Origin: Parabacteroides gordonii MS-1 = DSM 23371
GTDB lineage: Bacteria; Bacteroidota; Bacteroidia; Bacteroidales; Tannerellaceae
Assembly: GCF_000969825.1 (NCBI RefSeq)
Contig: NZ_KQ033919.1
Coordinates: forward strand, 2,329,788-2,393,787
Length of the DNA stretch: 64,000 nt
Direction of reading: 5' to 3'
The notes beneath the pieces were generated by a model that saw nothing but the letters and a program-made list of their open reading frames with translations, did no database searches and was not told the origin of the DNA. This document shows, piece by piece, positions 35,681-45,580 of this stretch (position 1 is the first letter of the stretch; every line of letters begins with the position of its first letter). Made by a program: the position numbers and the translations under genes.

Positions 35681-36574
35681 ATGAGTATATCGATAAAGAA
35701 CCTCAATAAGGTATATCCGAATGGCAACCATGCCCTGAAAGATGTGAATCTGGAGATACCGACGGGAATGTTCGGGCTGCTGGGCCCGAATGGTGCCGGA
35801 AAATCTACATTGATGCGTATTCTGGTTGCTTTGATGGAACCGACTTCGGGACAGGTGGATATCTGTGGATACGATCTGCTCAGGCAGCGTAAAGAGATCA
35901 GAGGGATATTGGGTTATCTTCCGCAGGATTTCCGTTTCTTCGCTAAATATAAAACTTACGAGTTTCTGGATTATGCCGCCCGCCTGTCGGGTATGACCAA
36001 CGGCAAACAAAGAAAGCAGGCTGTCGATGCCATGCTGGAAAATGTGGGCCTGTTCGATGTGCGCGAACGGTATGCCAATAAGTTGTCGGGCGGTATGAAG
36101 CGTCGTCTGGGCATTGCACAGGCACTGATCCATCATCCGAAGGTGATTATTGTCGACGAGCCGACCACCGGACTCGACCCGGAGGAACGTATCCGTTTCC
36201 GCAACCTGCTCTCGGAAGTGAGCGAGAATGATGTAACGATCATCCTTTCCACCCATATCGTGGGCGATATATCCAGTACCTGTAATTGTATGGCGCTGAT
36301 GAACAAAGGGCAGGTGTCTTTCTACGGTTCCCCGCAGGATATGTTGAAGCAGGCGGAAGGCAAAGTATGGCGTATAAAAGTGACGAGCGATCAACTACAT
36401 GAGGTAGATAAGAAATACCCTGTTATCTCAACCATTCCTTCCGGTTCCGGCTGGGAAGTGCAGGTGGTGGCCGACGAGATCAAGGGATATGAAGCGGAGT
36501 CGTATCCACCCAACCTGGAGCATGCTTATGTGTATTATATGGAGAATAAGTTAAACCTTTGGACGAATGATTAG
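35681..36574 (+). CDS. ABC transporter ATPase
   Basis: A 297-residue ABC ATPase: Walker A GPNGAGKST (about residues 35-43), signature LSGGMKRRLG (about 135-144), Walker B VIIVDEPTTGLDP (about 153-165) and switch His in LSTHIVGD. The C-terminal ~80 residues (AEGKVWRIKVTSDQLHEVDK, PNLEHAYVYYM) form an extension shared with the ATPase domain of the RND fusion at 45577. It energises the permease encoded at 36567, whose start overlaps its stop by 8 bases. First gene of the hybrid export operon. A TATCTTTA box upstream is close to the -7 consensus. Substrate unknown. Confidence 0.93.
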   Translation: MSISIKNLNKVYPNGNHALKDVNLEIPTGMFGLLGPNGAGKSTLMRILVALMEPTSGQVDICGYDLLRQRKEIRGILGYLPQDFRFFAKYKTYEFLDYAARLSGMTNGKQRKQAVDAMLENVGLFDVRERYANKLSGGMKRRLGIAQALIHHPKVIIVDEPTTGLDPEERIRFRNLLSEVSENDVTIILSTHIVGDISSTCNCMALMNKGQVSFYGSPQDMLKQAEGKVWRIKVTSDQLHEVDKKYPVISTIPSGSGWEVQVVADEIKGYEAESYPPNLEHAYVYYMENKLNLWTND

Positions 36575-39500
36575 CAATATACTATCGGTCGCTAAATATG
36601 AAAGTAAGATCTTGATCCGTAGCTGGTTCTTTAAGGTTTTTACTGTTCTGGCCATCCTTATACTCGGATTCTTCGATTTTGCCCTGCTGATCATGGAAGA
36701 CTCCGGAGGATTCTGGCTGGTGAAGGCGATACCGGCCAATCTCCCTTATCTGAACCTGCTTTTGCTGAATACCGGGCAGGCAGTGATCTGTATATTTCTT
36801 TCTTCGGAGTTCCTGAAAAGGGATAAGAAACTCGATACTTCGGAGGTGTTTTATGTCCGTCCGCTAAGTAATGCCGAATATGTGATCGGGAAGATATGGG
36901 GAAACCTGCGTGTATTCCTGATCCTGAACCTGATCATTATGGCGATAGCCCTGCTGTTTAACGTTATGACGTCGGGGATGGCGGTCGACTGGCAGTCGTA
37001 TATCTTCTATTTCCTGTTGATAAGTATTCCTACGCTGGTCTTTATTATCGGTTTGTCTATCTTCCTGATGTTGGTGTTGAAGAACCAGGCGCTGACCTTT
37101 ATCATTCTGCTGGGGTATATCGGCCTGACGATCTTTTATATCAGCGACAAGTTCTATTACCTGTTTGACTATATGGCTTACAGTCTGCCGTTGGTGAAGT
37201 CCACCATTGTCGGTTTTACCAATTGGGAAACGGTATTGAATCACCGGGCGATCTATTTCTTTGCCGGGCTTGCCTTTATCTTCTTTACGATCTTTCTGTT
37301 CAGGCGGTTGCCTAATTCCTCGCGCAGCAATTACCCGTGGTTGTTCCTTTCCTTCTGTATGTTGTTGGTCAGCGGGGCTGCCGGATATAAACATGTGCAT
37401 TCCATCTTGGAGGAAAGCGATATGCGTGCCTTATACACTGCCGTCAACAATAAATATGTACATACGCCTAAGATGATCATAGACCGGTATGATATCTCGG
37501 TAGAACAGCATCCGGAGACATTCTCTTCGGAAGTAACGATGAAAGGGACGGTATTGGAGCCTGCTTCCGTATTTACTTTCTGTCTGAATCCGGGTTTACA
37601 GGTGCAGGAGATAACAAGAGGAGGGAAGAAGCTCGGCTTTGAGCGGGATAACCAGATCCTGCTGGTTGATTTCGGTGAAAAGATCGTGCCGTCGGATACG
37701 GTTACTTTCTCTGTTAAATATGGCGGCAGGATAGACAGTAAGTTCTGCTATCTGGATATTCCGGCGGAGGTTTTGCAGAAAGAAAATAAAAACTTCCTGT
37801 TTAATATAGATAAACAGTATGTGTTTCAGACCAAAGACTACCTTTTGTTCACGCCCGAAACCTATTGGTATCCGCGTCCCGGCACGGCTTACAGCGATGT
37901 CAGTTCCGACTGGCAACAGACTTATTTCAGCCGGTTCGGCTTGCAGGTGAAACCGCTTCCGGGGCTGGTTCCCTTGTCACAGGGAGAAGGAGTGAAGGGG
38001 GAAGACGGCAGTTATTCTTTTGCTGCCGAATATCCGGCGCAGACGGTCTCACTGCTTATCGGTAAATATAAACAGCAAAGCCTGGAATCCGACAGTACCT
38101 TATATAGTATCTGGCATATCGAAGGGAATGATTATTATACGGCAACCTTCGATTCTATTCTCGACACGGTGCCGTCTTTCATCCATAATATAAGGGAGAA
38201 CCTGGAACGTACTTACAAACTGTCTTATCCGTTCAAACGCTTTTCCGTGGTGGAAGTACCGGTGCAGTTCTCTACCTATCCTCGCGCCTGGTCGCAGGCA
38301 CAGGAAGCGGTGCAGCCGGAAATGGTTCTTTTCCCTGAAAAAGGTTGCGTGTTCGGGCAGTTGGATGTAGAAAGAGCCTGGAAGAACCAGATCAAGTGGT
38401 CGAAAAGGGGAGGGCGTGAAATTACCGAGGAAGAAGCCAAGATACGGGCGCTTAATAACTTCCTCTGGATATTTACCCGACTGGAAGGGAACTACAACTT
38501 CTCGTCCAGCGGCCGGGGCAATTACAATATATCGTCGCAGGCAAATCCCTATTTCCTGTTTCCGCAGTTGTATAATTTCCGATACAATATATTCTCACCC
38601 GAATGGCCGATCGCTAATGCGGCTATCGAACTGTATCTGCAAAAGAAATCGGATAACTCCGGTTGGGAGCGCGATATAAACGGTATCAGTAACAATGAGA
38701 AAGCGAGCTTGCTGATGGAGAAGCAGACGTTTAAAGAGTTGCTTACGGATGTGGAGCACCGCGACTTGCTGAATAATATTATTAGCCTGAAAACGTACCG
38801 GCTGTTCGCCGTCCCGGAAATAAATATCGGGGTAGATGCTTTCAGGGATTCCCTTTATACATTATTGGAACGGAATACCTTCCGCAATATCCAGTTCGAG
38901 AGCCTGTTGGATACGTTGGGTCAGGTAGGCCATGCGGATATCCGTTCCGGATTTGCCGAATGGGAACGTCCTACACCGCTTCCTTATTATAGTCTCGAAC
39001 GGTTTGAAGTAACGAAAGTGACAAACAGGGGGGAAGAGAACTTCGTACTGAAGATACAGATAAGCAATAATTCCGATTATGAAGGTATTGTCCATCTGGA
39101 AATACAAGGTGTGCAGCGAGGTGGCCCTGACCTTGATCCGCGTGCTAACCGTAAGATCGTATTGGAGCCGCATCAGACAAAACTGTTGGTGTCCGTTTGG
39201 GAGAATGCTCCGCGGTATGTGATAGTCAATACCTTGATATCCGGGAATTTGCCGAGTGTGATCGGTCAGCAGATAGGGAATATAAAAGAAGAAAGAAGGC
39301 GGGAGGTGGATACGGAAGGCGACTTTATTATCTCCGGCTCTTCCCGTGACAATAAAGACGAGATCATTGTCGATAATGAAGATACTACGCTGTTCGTCCT
39401 CTCCGAACCGGATGTAGTGGGATTGCTTCCCAAATGGCTGGATAAGGTGGAAGATACCTCATTCAAATATTCCGGTGTGTCCGACTGGCGTCCGCCGTTG

Positions 39501-39875
39501 CAATGGACGGCTACGACCAATAATAACTATTACGGAAAATATATCCGTTCCGCTTATGTGATAAAGAGCGGTAACGGAAGTCAGACGGCTACCTGGAAAG
39601 TTCCTATCCCGGCAGAAGGGCAATATGACGTTTATTATTACGTGAGTAAAAGTAATGAGATAAGATATAACAACCGTGCGGAGGGCGAATACCGTTTCAA
39701 GGTACGGCAGGGAGAAGAGTCGGAAGACGCTTATATCGATCTCCAGAGAGCGAATGAAGGGTGGGAGCAGTTCGGTGTATATTACTTTACTGCCGATACG
39801 GCTTATATCACCCTGACAAACGAGTGTAAACTGAGAAGTGTGGCGGCCGATGCCGTTAAACTGGTCAAACGATAA
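36567..39875 (+). CDS. ABC permease fused to M1-peptidase-like and golvesin-like domains
   Basis: A 1,102-residue inner-membrane protein. Residues ~15-280 contain about seven membrane helices of the ABC-2 type. From ~290 to ~780 the periplasmic part resembles the M1 aminopeptidase fold (YGGRIDSKFCYLDIP, TYWYPRPGTAY, KRFSVVEVPVQFS, PEMVLFPEKG), but no HExxH zinc motif is present; the corresponding stretch reads FSPEWPIANAAIELYLQKK, so catalysis is unlikely. The final ~150 residues (IRSAYVIKSGNGSQTATWKV, GQYDVYYYVSKS, YITLTNECKLRSVAADAVKLV) look like a golvesin-type carbohydrate- or ligand-binding beta-sandwich. Translationally coupled to the ATPase. The extracytoplasmic part may capture substrate or dock to the adaptor. 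Confidence 0.82.
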   Translation: MISNILSVAKYESKILIRSWFFKVFTVLAILILGFFDFALLIMEDSGGFWLVKAIPANLPYLNLLLLNTGQAVICIFLSSEFLKRDKKLDTSEVFYVRPLSNAEYVIGKIWGNLRVFLILNLIIMAIALLFNVMTSGMAVDWQSYIFYFLLISIPTLVFIIGLSIFLMLVLKNQALTFIILLGYIGLTIFYISDKFYYLFDYMAYSLPLVKSTIVGFTNWETVLNHRAIYFFAGLAFIFFTIFLFRRLPNSSRSNYPWLFLSFCMLLVSGAAGYKHVHSILEESDMRALYTAVNNKYVHTPKMIIDRYDISVEQHPETFSSEVTMKGTVLEPASVFTFCLNPGLQVQEITRGGKKLGFERDNQILLVDFGEKIVPSDTVTFSVKYGGRIDSKFCYLDIPAEVLQKENKNFLFNIDKQYVFQTKDYLLFTPETYWYPRPGTAYSDVSSDWQQTYFSRFGLQVKPLPGLVPLSQGEGVKGEDGSYSFAAEYPAQTVSLLIGKYKQQSLESDSTLYSIWHIEGNDYYTATFDSILDTVPSFIHNIRENLERTYKLSYPFKRFSVVEVPVQFSTYPRAWSQAQEAVQPEMVLFPEKGCVFGQLDVERAWKNQIKWSKRGGREITEEEAKIRALNNFLWIFTRLEGNYNFSSSGRGNYNISSQANPYFLFPQLYNFRYNIFSPEWPIANAAIELYLQKKSDNSGWERDINGISNNEKASLLMEKQTFKELLTDVEHRDLLNNIISLKTYRLFAVPEINIGVDAFRDSLYTLLERNTFRNIQFESLLDTLGQVGHADIRSGFAEWERPTPLPYYSLERFEVTKVTNRGEENFVLKIQISNNSDYEGIVHLEIQGVQRGGPDLDPRANRKIVLEPHQTKLLVSVWENAPRYVIVNTLISGNLPSVIGQQIGNIKEERRREVDTEGDFIISGSSRDNKDEIIVDNEDTTLFVLSEPDVVGLLPKWLDKVEDTSFKYSGVSDWRPPLQWTATTNNNYYGKYIRSAYVIKSGNGSQTATWKVPIPAEGQYDVYYYVSKSNEIRYNNRAEGEYRFKVRQGEESEDAYIDLQRANEGWEQFGVYYFTADTAYITLTNECKLRSVAADAVKLVKR

Positions 39876-39916
39876 TAATTAATATGATCTTGTATATGCA
39901 AAGAGAGTTACTATTG

Positions 39917-41392
39917 ATGAAAAAGATGATCCTTACGATTGTTGTACTGCTGGGGGTTCCGCTGATAGCTCACGGGCAACTGTCTCTGACCATCGAGAAA
40001 GCATTGGACATAGCGGAAGAGAACAGTCCGACCCTGCGTCGTTCGCACATGAACCTGGATCGGTATCAGGAGAATCTGGTTGCCCAGCGGGCTTCTCTTA
40101 AATCCCGGTTTTCACTCGATCTGACTCCGGTGGATTATAATAAGAACCGCCGGTTCGATAACCGTCTGTCGCAGTGGTACACCAACGAAACGTTCAGTTC
40201 GAGCGGCACCTTCCGGGTAGATCAGCCTATCTTATGGACGGATGGTGTGGTATCTTTGATAAACACCTTCGGCTGGCAAGACAATAACTCGGATGTGGAA
40301 GGATCGACAAACAGCAATAAGGCATTCAACAACAACCTTTACCTGCAACTCTCGCAACCTATCTTCACATACAACAAGCGGAAGATGGAGCTGAAGCAGA
40401 TCGAGTATGATTACGAGAATGCCAACATTAGCTATGCCTTACAACGTCTGAACACCGAAAAGGACATAACGAACCAGTTCTATAGCGTCTATATGGCGCA
40501 GAGCCAGTTGGCTATCACCCGCGAGGAACTGGTGAATGCCCAGCAAAGCTACGACATTATAAAGAATAAGGTGGAAGCCGACCTGTCAGCCAAAGACGAA
40601 CTCTTTCAGGCGGAACTTAACCTGGCAACCGCCCGCTCGTCGGTAGAAGAACAGCAGGTTTCACTCGAAAACGCAAAGGATAAGCTCAAGCAGACATTGG
40701 GAATGAACCTCGATGAAGACCTGATGGTCTTTGCCGAGATAGATATCAAGCCGATCGATGTGGACTTGCAGCAGGCTATTTCGCATGGCCTGGAGTCGCG
40801 TCTGGAACTTCGCCAGCGGGAGATCGAGAGCGATGAACTGGGCTTTGAGATGATCAAGACAAAGGCATTGAACGAGTTCAAGGGCGATATTGCCGTTTCC
40901 TTCGGTCTGATCGGTGACAACCGCAACCTGAAGAATATCTATGATAACCCGACACAGAACCCGCGTGTTGCCATCAGTTTCTCCGTGCCTATCTTCGACT
41001 GGGGAGAAAAGAAAGCCCGCGTCCGTGCGCAGAAGGTAGCACAGAACATCAATAAACTGGACTTCCACGAAGACAAGGTAGATATCGAGTTGAATATCCG
41101 CCAGGTATGGCGTAGCCTGGAGAATCTCCGGACACAGATAAAGATTGCCGAGCAGAACGTGACGAATGCCCAGCTCACCTACGACCTGAACCTGACCCGT
41201 TACCGGGAAGGCGACCTGACCGGTATGGAGATGAGCCAGTTCCAGACACAGCTCTCGAACAAAAAGATATCGTATACCCAGGCACTCATCAACTACAAGA
41301 TAGAGTTGCTTAATCTTAAAATACTCTCGTTGTACGACTTCGAGAGAAATATCCCTATTGTCCCGATGAAAGACTTAATATCAGCAAAATAA
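39917..41392 (+). CDS. TolC-family outer-membrane efflux channel
   Basis: I use ATG 39917, giving the signal peptide MKKMILTIVVLLGVPLIAHG; the frame is open from 39884. The ~491-residue product has the duplicated outer-membrane efflux protein architecture of long helices: LTIEKALDIAEENSPTLRRS begins repeat 1, and IDVDLQQAISHGLESRLELR begins repeat 2. It should trimerise into the outer-membrane duct and trans-periplasmic tunnel. It sits between the first ABC pair and the membrane-fusion gene, as expected for a tripartite exporter. Confidence 0.9.
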   Translation: MKKMILTIVVLLGVPLIAHGQLSLTIEKALDIAEENSPTLRRSHMNLDRYQENLVAQRASLKSRFSLDLTPVDYNKNRRFDNRLSQWYTNETFSSSGTFRVDQPILWTDGVVSLINTFGWQDNNSDVEGSTNSNKAFNNNLYLQLSQPIFTYNKRKMELKQIEYDYENANISYALQRLNTEKDITNQFYSVYMAQSQLAITREELVNAQQSYDIIKNKVEADLSAKDELFQAELNLATARSSVEEQQVSLENAKDKLKQTLGMNLDEDLMVFAEIDIKPIDVDLQQAISHGLESRLELRQREIESDELGFEMIKTKALNEFKGDIAVSFGLIGDNRNLKNIYDNPTQNPRVAISFSVPIFDWGEKKARVRAQKVAQNINKLDFHEDKVDIELNIRQVWRSLENLRTQIKIAEQNVTNAQLTYDLNLTRYREGDLTGMEMSQFQTQLSNKKISYTQALINYKIELLNLKILSLYDFERNIPIVPMKDLISAK

Positions 41393-41398
41393 TCAGCC

Positions 41399-42460
41399 AT
41401 GAAACAGTATAATCATTCCCTCGTTGCTCTTTTATTACTAACCGTAATAACCACCGGTTGCAACAACCAGCCGCAGAATGCTCCCAGTGATATCGCCACA
41501 CCGGTTTCTGTAACGGAACTGAAGAAAGGCTCTATCAGCAAGCTGATCAATACGACCGGCACGGCACAACCGACTTACGGCGTGGATCTCAATTCCGAAA
41601 TGAGCGGCCTTTACAAACTTCAGACCAACCCGAAGACAGGCAAACCTTTCAAGCTGGGTGATCTCGTATCCAAAGGACAGCTGATCATTCGTCTCGAAGA
41701 TAAGGAATACGAAAACGGCATCGCCATCGACGCCAAGGAACTCAGCCTGGAAATAGCCGAGCAGGAACAAAACAAGCAGAAAGCCTTGTACGAAAAGGGC
41801 GGCGTAACACTCAGCGAAATGCGTAACACGGAGGTGAAGGTAACCAATGCCCGCTATGATCTGGAGAACGCCAAGCTCAGCCTTGAAAAGATGAATGTAA
41901 AAGCTCCTTTCGACGGTGTGATCGTCAATCTTCCCCATTATACCACGGATGTAAGGGTGGAGCAGGGAAAGCCGATGGTCGGCGTCATGGATTATGCCCG
42001 GATGTATATGGATGTCAACCTGCCGGAGAGTGCCATCAGCTATGTGAAGGCCGATCAGCCGGTGTACATCACTCATTATACCCTGCCGGAAGATACCCTG
42101 AAGGCGGTGATCAGCGAACTGTCGCCGGCTATCAGCACGGAGACACGTACTTTCAAAGGGAAGGTATTGATCATGAACAATGACCTGAAGCTGCGTCCGG
42201 GAATGTTTGTCAAGGCGGATATTGTGGTAGACAGGGCCGACAGCGCCATTATCATCCCGAAAGATGTGGTACAGTCCAACCGCCGCCGCAAATATGTATT
42301 CATCGTGGATAAGAATACGGCGATCCTGCGGAATATCAAGACAGGGCTGGAAGACGAGAACAATATCGAAGTGCTGGAAGGATTGAATGAAAACGACAAC
42401 CTCGTGACCAAAGGCTTCGAGACACTGAAGGAGAACAGCAAAGTGAAAGTACAAAAATAG
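41399..42460 (+). CDS. RND-type periplasmic adaptor lipoprotein (membrane-fusion protein)
   Basis: A 353-residue protein with a lipoprotein signal LLLTVITTGC (Cys about residue 21). The biotinyl-lipoyl-like half-motifs (GTAQPTYGVDLNSEMSGLY and MNVKAPFDGVIVNLPHYTTDV), a short alpha-hairpin (AEQEQNKQKALYEKGGVTLSE) and a C-terminal barrel (GMFVKADIVVDRADSAIIIP) identify the HlyD/AcrA-type adaptor. It would link an inner-membrane pump with the TolC-like channel encoded 6 bases upstream. The operon has one adaptor for four pump polypeptides, so sharing is implied. Confidence 0.92.
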   Translation: MKQYNHSLVALLLLTVITTGCNNQPQNAPSDIATPVSVTELKKGSISKLINTTGTAQPTYGVDLNSEMSGLYKLQTNPKTGKPFKLGDLVSKGQLIIRLEDKEYENGIAIDAKELSLEIAEQEQNKQKALYEKGGVTLSEMRNTEVKVTNARYDLENAKLSLEKMNVKAPFDGVIVNLPHYTTDVRVEQGKPMVGVMDYARMYMDVNLPESAISYVKADQPVYITHYTLPEDTLKAVISELSPAISTETRTFKGKVLIMNNDLKLRPGMFVKADIVVDRADSAIIIPKDVVQSNRRRKYVFIVDKNTAILRNIKTGLEDENNIEVLEGLNENDNLVTKGFETLKENSKVKVQK

Positions 42461-42478
42461 TGACCGATAGAGTATAAT

Positions 42479-45400
42479 ATGAAGAACATCGTCAAATTTG
42501 CGGTAAGCAATCCGGTCACTATCTGTATGGTCGTGCTGGCGATTCTCCTGTTGGGGAAGATCTCCTACGATCAGTTGAGCGTCGACCTGCTGCCCGACCT
42601 GAATAACCCCCGGCTGTTTATCGAGCTGAAAGCTGGAGAACGTCCGCCGGAAGAGATAGAGAAGCAGTTTGTCAAGAACATGGAGTCAATGGCGATCCGC
42701 CAGAGCGACGTCACACAGGTATCGTCGGTCGTGAAAGCAGGTTCGGCTCGTATCACGGTAGAGTACACCTGGACGAAAGATATGGATGAGGCCTTCCTCG
42801 ACTTGCAGAAGGCAATGAATCCTTTCTCGCAGAACAAGGAGATTACCGAGCTGAAGATCACGCAGCACGATCCGAACCAGTCGCCGGTTATCCTGATCGG
42901 CCTCTCGCATCAGCATATAACGGATATGGCGGAACTCCGGAAAGTGGCCGAAAGCTATATCCGCAACGAGCTGATCCGTCTGGAAGGTGTGGCAGAGGTA
43001 ACGTTGTCGGGGCAGGAGGAAAGTACCCTGACGATCCGTACCGACCCGTATAAACTCGATGCCTTTGGACTGAAGATAGAAGATATCGCTTCCCGTATCG
43101 AGGCAAACAACCAGAGTATCTCCGGCGGCCGCGTCAGCGAACTGGGCTTGCAGTATCTGGTAAAGAGCTCCAGCCTGTTCACCTCGGCCGAAGACTTTGA
43201 GAACCTGATCGTCGGTTATAAGGCGATCAATAAACAGGAGACGGCAGCAAGTACGAACAATACCGGCTCTGCTGCGGAAGCGACAGGCGACAAAGCCCCC
43301 CTTTTCCTGCGCGAGGTAGCCACCGTGACATTCGAGAATGCCCGTCCCGACAACATCGTCCGCATCAACGGGGAACGGAGTATCGGGTTGTCCATCTATA
43401 AAGAAATGCGTTATAATACGGTCAAGGTAGTAGATGGCGTTGCCCGTCAGCTGGCCGTGATCGAGCAGGCGTTGCCCGGTTATCATTTTAAGGTGATAAC
43501 CAACCAGGGGACGTTTATCAAGAGTGCGATCGGGGAGGTGAAAGACAGTGCCGTGCTGGGTATCGTCCTGGCGGTGGTGATCCTGTTCGTTTTCCTGCGC
43601 CGTTTCGGTACGACACTGATCGTCAGCATGGCGATCCCGATCTCGATCGTGGCTACGTTCAACCTGATGTTCTTTAACGGGCTTACGCTGAATATAATGA
43701 CGCTGGGCGGTCTGGCGCTGGGTGCCGGGATGCTGGTGGACAACGCCATTGTGGTGATCGAAAGTATCTTCCGCAACCAGGAGAAAGGACTGTCGGTGAG
43801 GGAAGCGGCCATCAAGGGTACGTCGGAAGTGGCGGGGGCGGTTATCGCTTCTACGCTGACGACGGTTGTTGTTTTCCTTCCGATCGTGTATCTGCACGGG
43901 GCTTCGGGCGAGCTGTTCAAGGATCAGGCCTGGACGGTGACGTTCTCGCTCGTCTCGTCGCTGTTCGTGGCGATACTGGTGATACCGATGTTGTATGACC
44001 GCATCTCCGGAAAGAGAAAAAAAGAGATGGAGATAACGGAAACGAAATCTATCCAAATGACCGGTTACAGCCATCTGTTGCGCCGTCTGATCGGCCATCG
44101 TTGGTGGGTGATTGCCGGGGCGGTGGGATTGCTGGTGATCACCGGTTTCCTGCTCCCGCTGATCGGGACGGAGTTTATGCCCCGGATGGAAAGCAAGGCC
44201 TTTACCGTCGTGGTGAAGATGCCGGAAGGAACTAGGCTCGAACGTACTTCTTCGGCCGTCTCGAACCTGGAGGAACTCCTTTATACGATATCGGGCGACT
44301 CCCTTTTGACGGTTTACAGCCATATAGGTGAGGGTAGCGGCTCCGAGAACGCCATCTTTGAAGGGGAGAACACGGCCATGATGAAAGTGATCCTTTCCCC
44401 CGAATGTAAAATCGCACCGGAAGCGGTCATCGAACAGTTCGTACGCACGGCGGAGAATCCCGACGGCCTCGAGCTGACTATCAAACAGGAAGAAAACTCC
44501 CTCAGTTCGCTCCTCGGCAGCGAAGGCGCCCCTATCGTGGTAGAGGTGAAAGGAGAGGAGCTGGATGAAATCGCCGCTATCACCGAAGAAGTAAAGACCC
44601 GCATACAGGACGTAAGCGGATTATATAATATCGTTTCTTCCATCGAAGACGGTGCCCCGGAAATAACCATTTCCATCAACCGTACGATGGCGGGTATCAA
44701 CAACCTGAGCGTCGCCACCGTTATCGAGCAGCTGAAGCAACAACTGGGTGGCAAGGAAGCCGGAAAGATGGAGTACCGCGGTGAGATGCGCGACATCGTC
44801 ATCAAAACCCCCGATATCCCGCTAGCGGCTCTGGGCGACCTGGTGATAAAGAACGGCGAACAGGAGTTCCGCCTGCGCGAGATCGCCACCTTCGGCGAGT
44901 CGCAAGCTCCGAAGGAGATCTACCGGCGTGGACAGAACCGTATCAGCCGGGTGATGGCGAATATGGATGCCGGACGGTCGCTGGATAAGGTGGCTGAAGA
45001 GATCCGCCGGACGGTAAAAGGCATCGAACTCCCTCCGAACTATTCCATCACGGTAACGGGTGAGGAGGAGAAGCGGCAGGAGTCGATGAACAGCCTGCTA
45101 TTTGCCCTGGCGCTTTCTGTGATACTGGTGTATATGGTGCTGGCTTCGCAGTTCGAGTCGCTGCTCCATCCGTTTACCATCCTGCTGACGATTCCGTTGG
45201 CGGTGGTAGGGGCGATCCTGCTGTTTTTCATCACCGGGACAACCATTAATATGATGGGAGTGATCGGGATCGTGATGCTGGTGGGTATCGCTGTCAACAA
45301 CTCCATCATCCTCGTCGACCGTATCAACCAACTGAAAACAGACCGCCCCCTGACCGACGCGATCGTGCAGGCAGGCCAGCAACGTATCCGCCCGATCATC

Positions 45401-45580
45401 ATGACCACGCTGACCACCATCCTGGCTTTGTTGCCGATGACGTTCAGCTTCGGTGAGGGTGCTTCGCTGCGTTCGCCGATGGCTATCGCTGTGATCGGGG
45501 GACTGATAACATCTACTTTAATGAGTTTGATGGTGATACCGTGCGTGTATTATGTGTTGGAAAGGATGAAAAAGATATGA
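42479..45580 (+). CDS. RND efflux permease (stand-alone)
   Basis: A 1,033-residue RND transporter with the usual twelve-helix plan. The N-terminal MKNIVKFAVSNPVTICMVVLAILLLG, TM4 motif LGAGMLVDNAIVVIES, second half start GHRWWVIAGAVGLLVITG and TM10-12 region VILVYMVLASQFESLLHPFTI, GIAVNNSIILVDRINQLK are all family features. The TM4 pair is Asp-Asn instead of the Asp-Asp of AcrB, as in many Bacteroidota pumps. Its two periplasmic loops should form the porter domain. Probably proton-driven. Its stop overlaps the next start (ATGA), so it is tightly coupled to the RND-ABC fusion and may form a heteromeric pump with it. Confidence 0.93.
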   Translation: MKNIVKFAVSNPVTICMVVLAILLLGKISYDQLSVDLLPDLNNPRLFIELKAGERPPEEIEKQFVKNMESMAIRQSDVTQVSSVVKAGSARITVEYTWTKDMDEAFLDLQKAMNPFSQNKEITELKITQHDPNQSPVILIGLSHQHITDMAELRKVAESYIRNELIRLEGVAEVTLSGQEESTLTIRTDPYKLDAFGLKIEDIASRIEANNQSISGGRVSELGLQYLVKSSSLFTSAEDFENLIVGYKAINKQETAASTNNTGSAAEATGDKAPLFLREVATVTFENARPDNIVRINGERSIGLSIYKEMRYNTVKVVDGVARQLAVIEQALPGYHFKVITNQGTFIKSAIGEVKDSAVLGIVLAVVILFVFLRRFGTTLIVSMAIPISIVATFNLMFFNGLTLNIMTLGGLALGAGMLVDNAIVVIESIFRNQEKGLSVREAAIKGTSEVAGAVIASTLTTVVVFLPIVYLHGASGELFKDQAWTVTFSLVSSLFVAILVIPMLYDRISGKRKKEMEITETKSIQMTGYSHLLRRLIGHRWWVIAGAVGLLVITGFLLPLIGTEFMPRMESKAFTVVVKMPEGTRLERTSSAVSNLEELLYTISGDSLLTVYSHIGEGSGSENAIFEGENTAMMKVILSPECKIAPEAVIEQFVRTAENPDGLELTIKQEENSLSSLLGSEGAPIVVEVKGEELDEIAAITEEVKTRIQDVSGLYNIVSSIEDGAPEITISINRTMAGINNLSVATVIEQLKQQLGGKEAGKMEYRGEMRDIVIKTPDIPLAALGDLVIKNGEQEFRLREIATFGESQAPKEIYRRGQNRISRVMANMDAGRSLDKVAEEIRRTVKGIELPPNYSITVTGEEEKRQESMNSLLFALALSVILVYMVLASQFESLLHPFTILLTIPLAVVGAILLFFITGTTINMMGVIGIVMLVGIAVNNSIILVDRINQLKTDRPLTDAIVQAGQQRIRPIIMTTLTTILALLPMTFSFGEGASLRSPMAIAVIGGLITSTLMSLMVIPCVYYVLERMKKI

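Noticed and set aside
42686..44323. 545-codon open frame on the minus strand opposite the RND permease
   Set aside because: It mirrors the codon bias of the RND gene, is rich in His, Arg and Gln with no domain or signal, and the sense strand is a complete RND permease.
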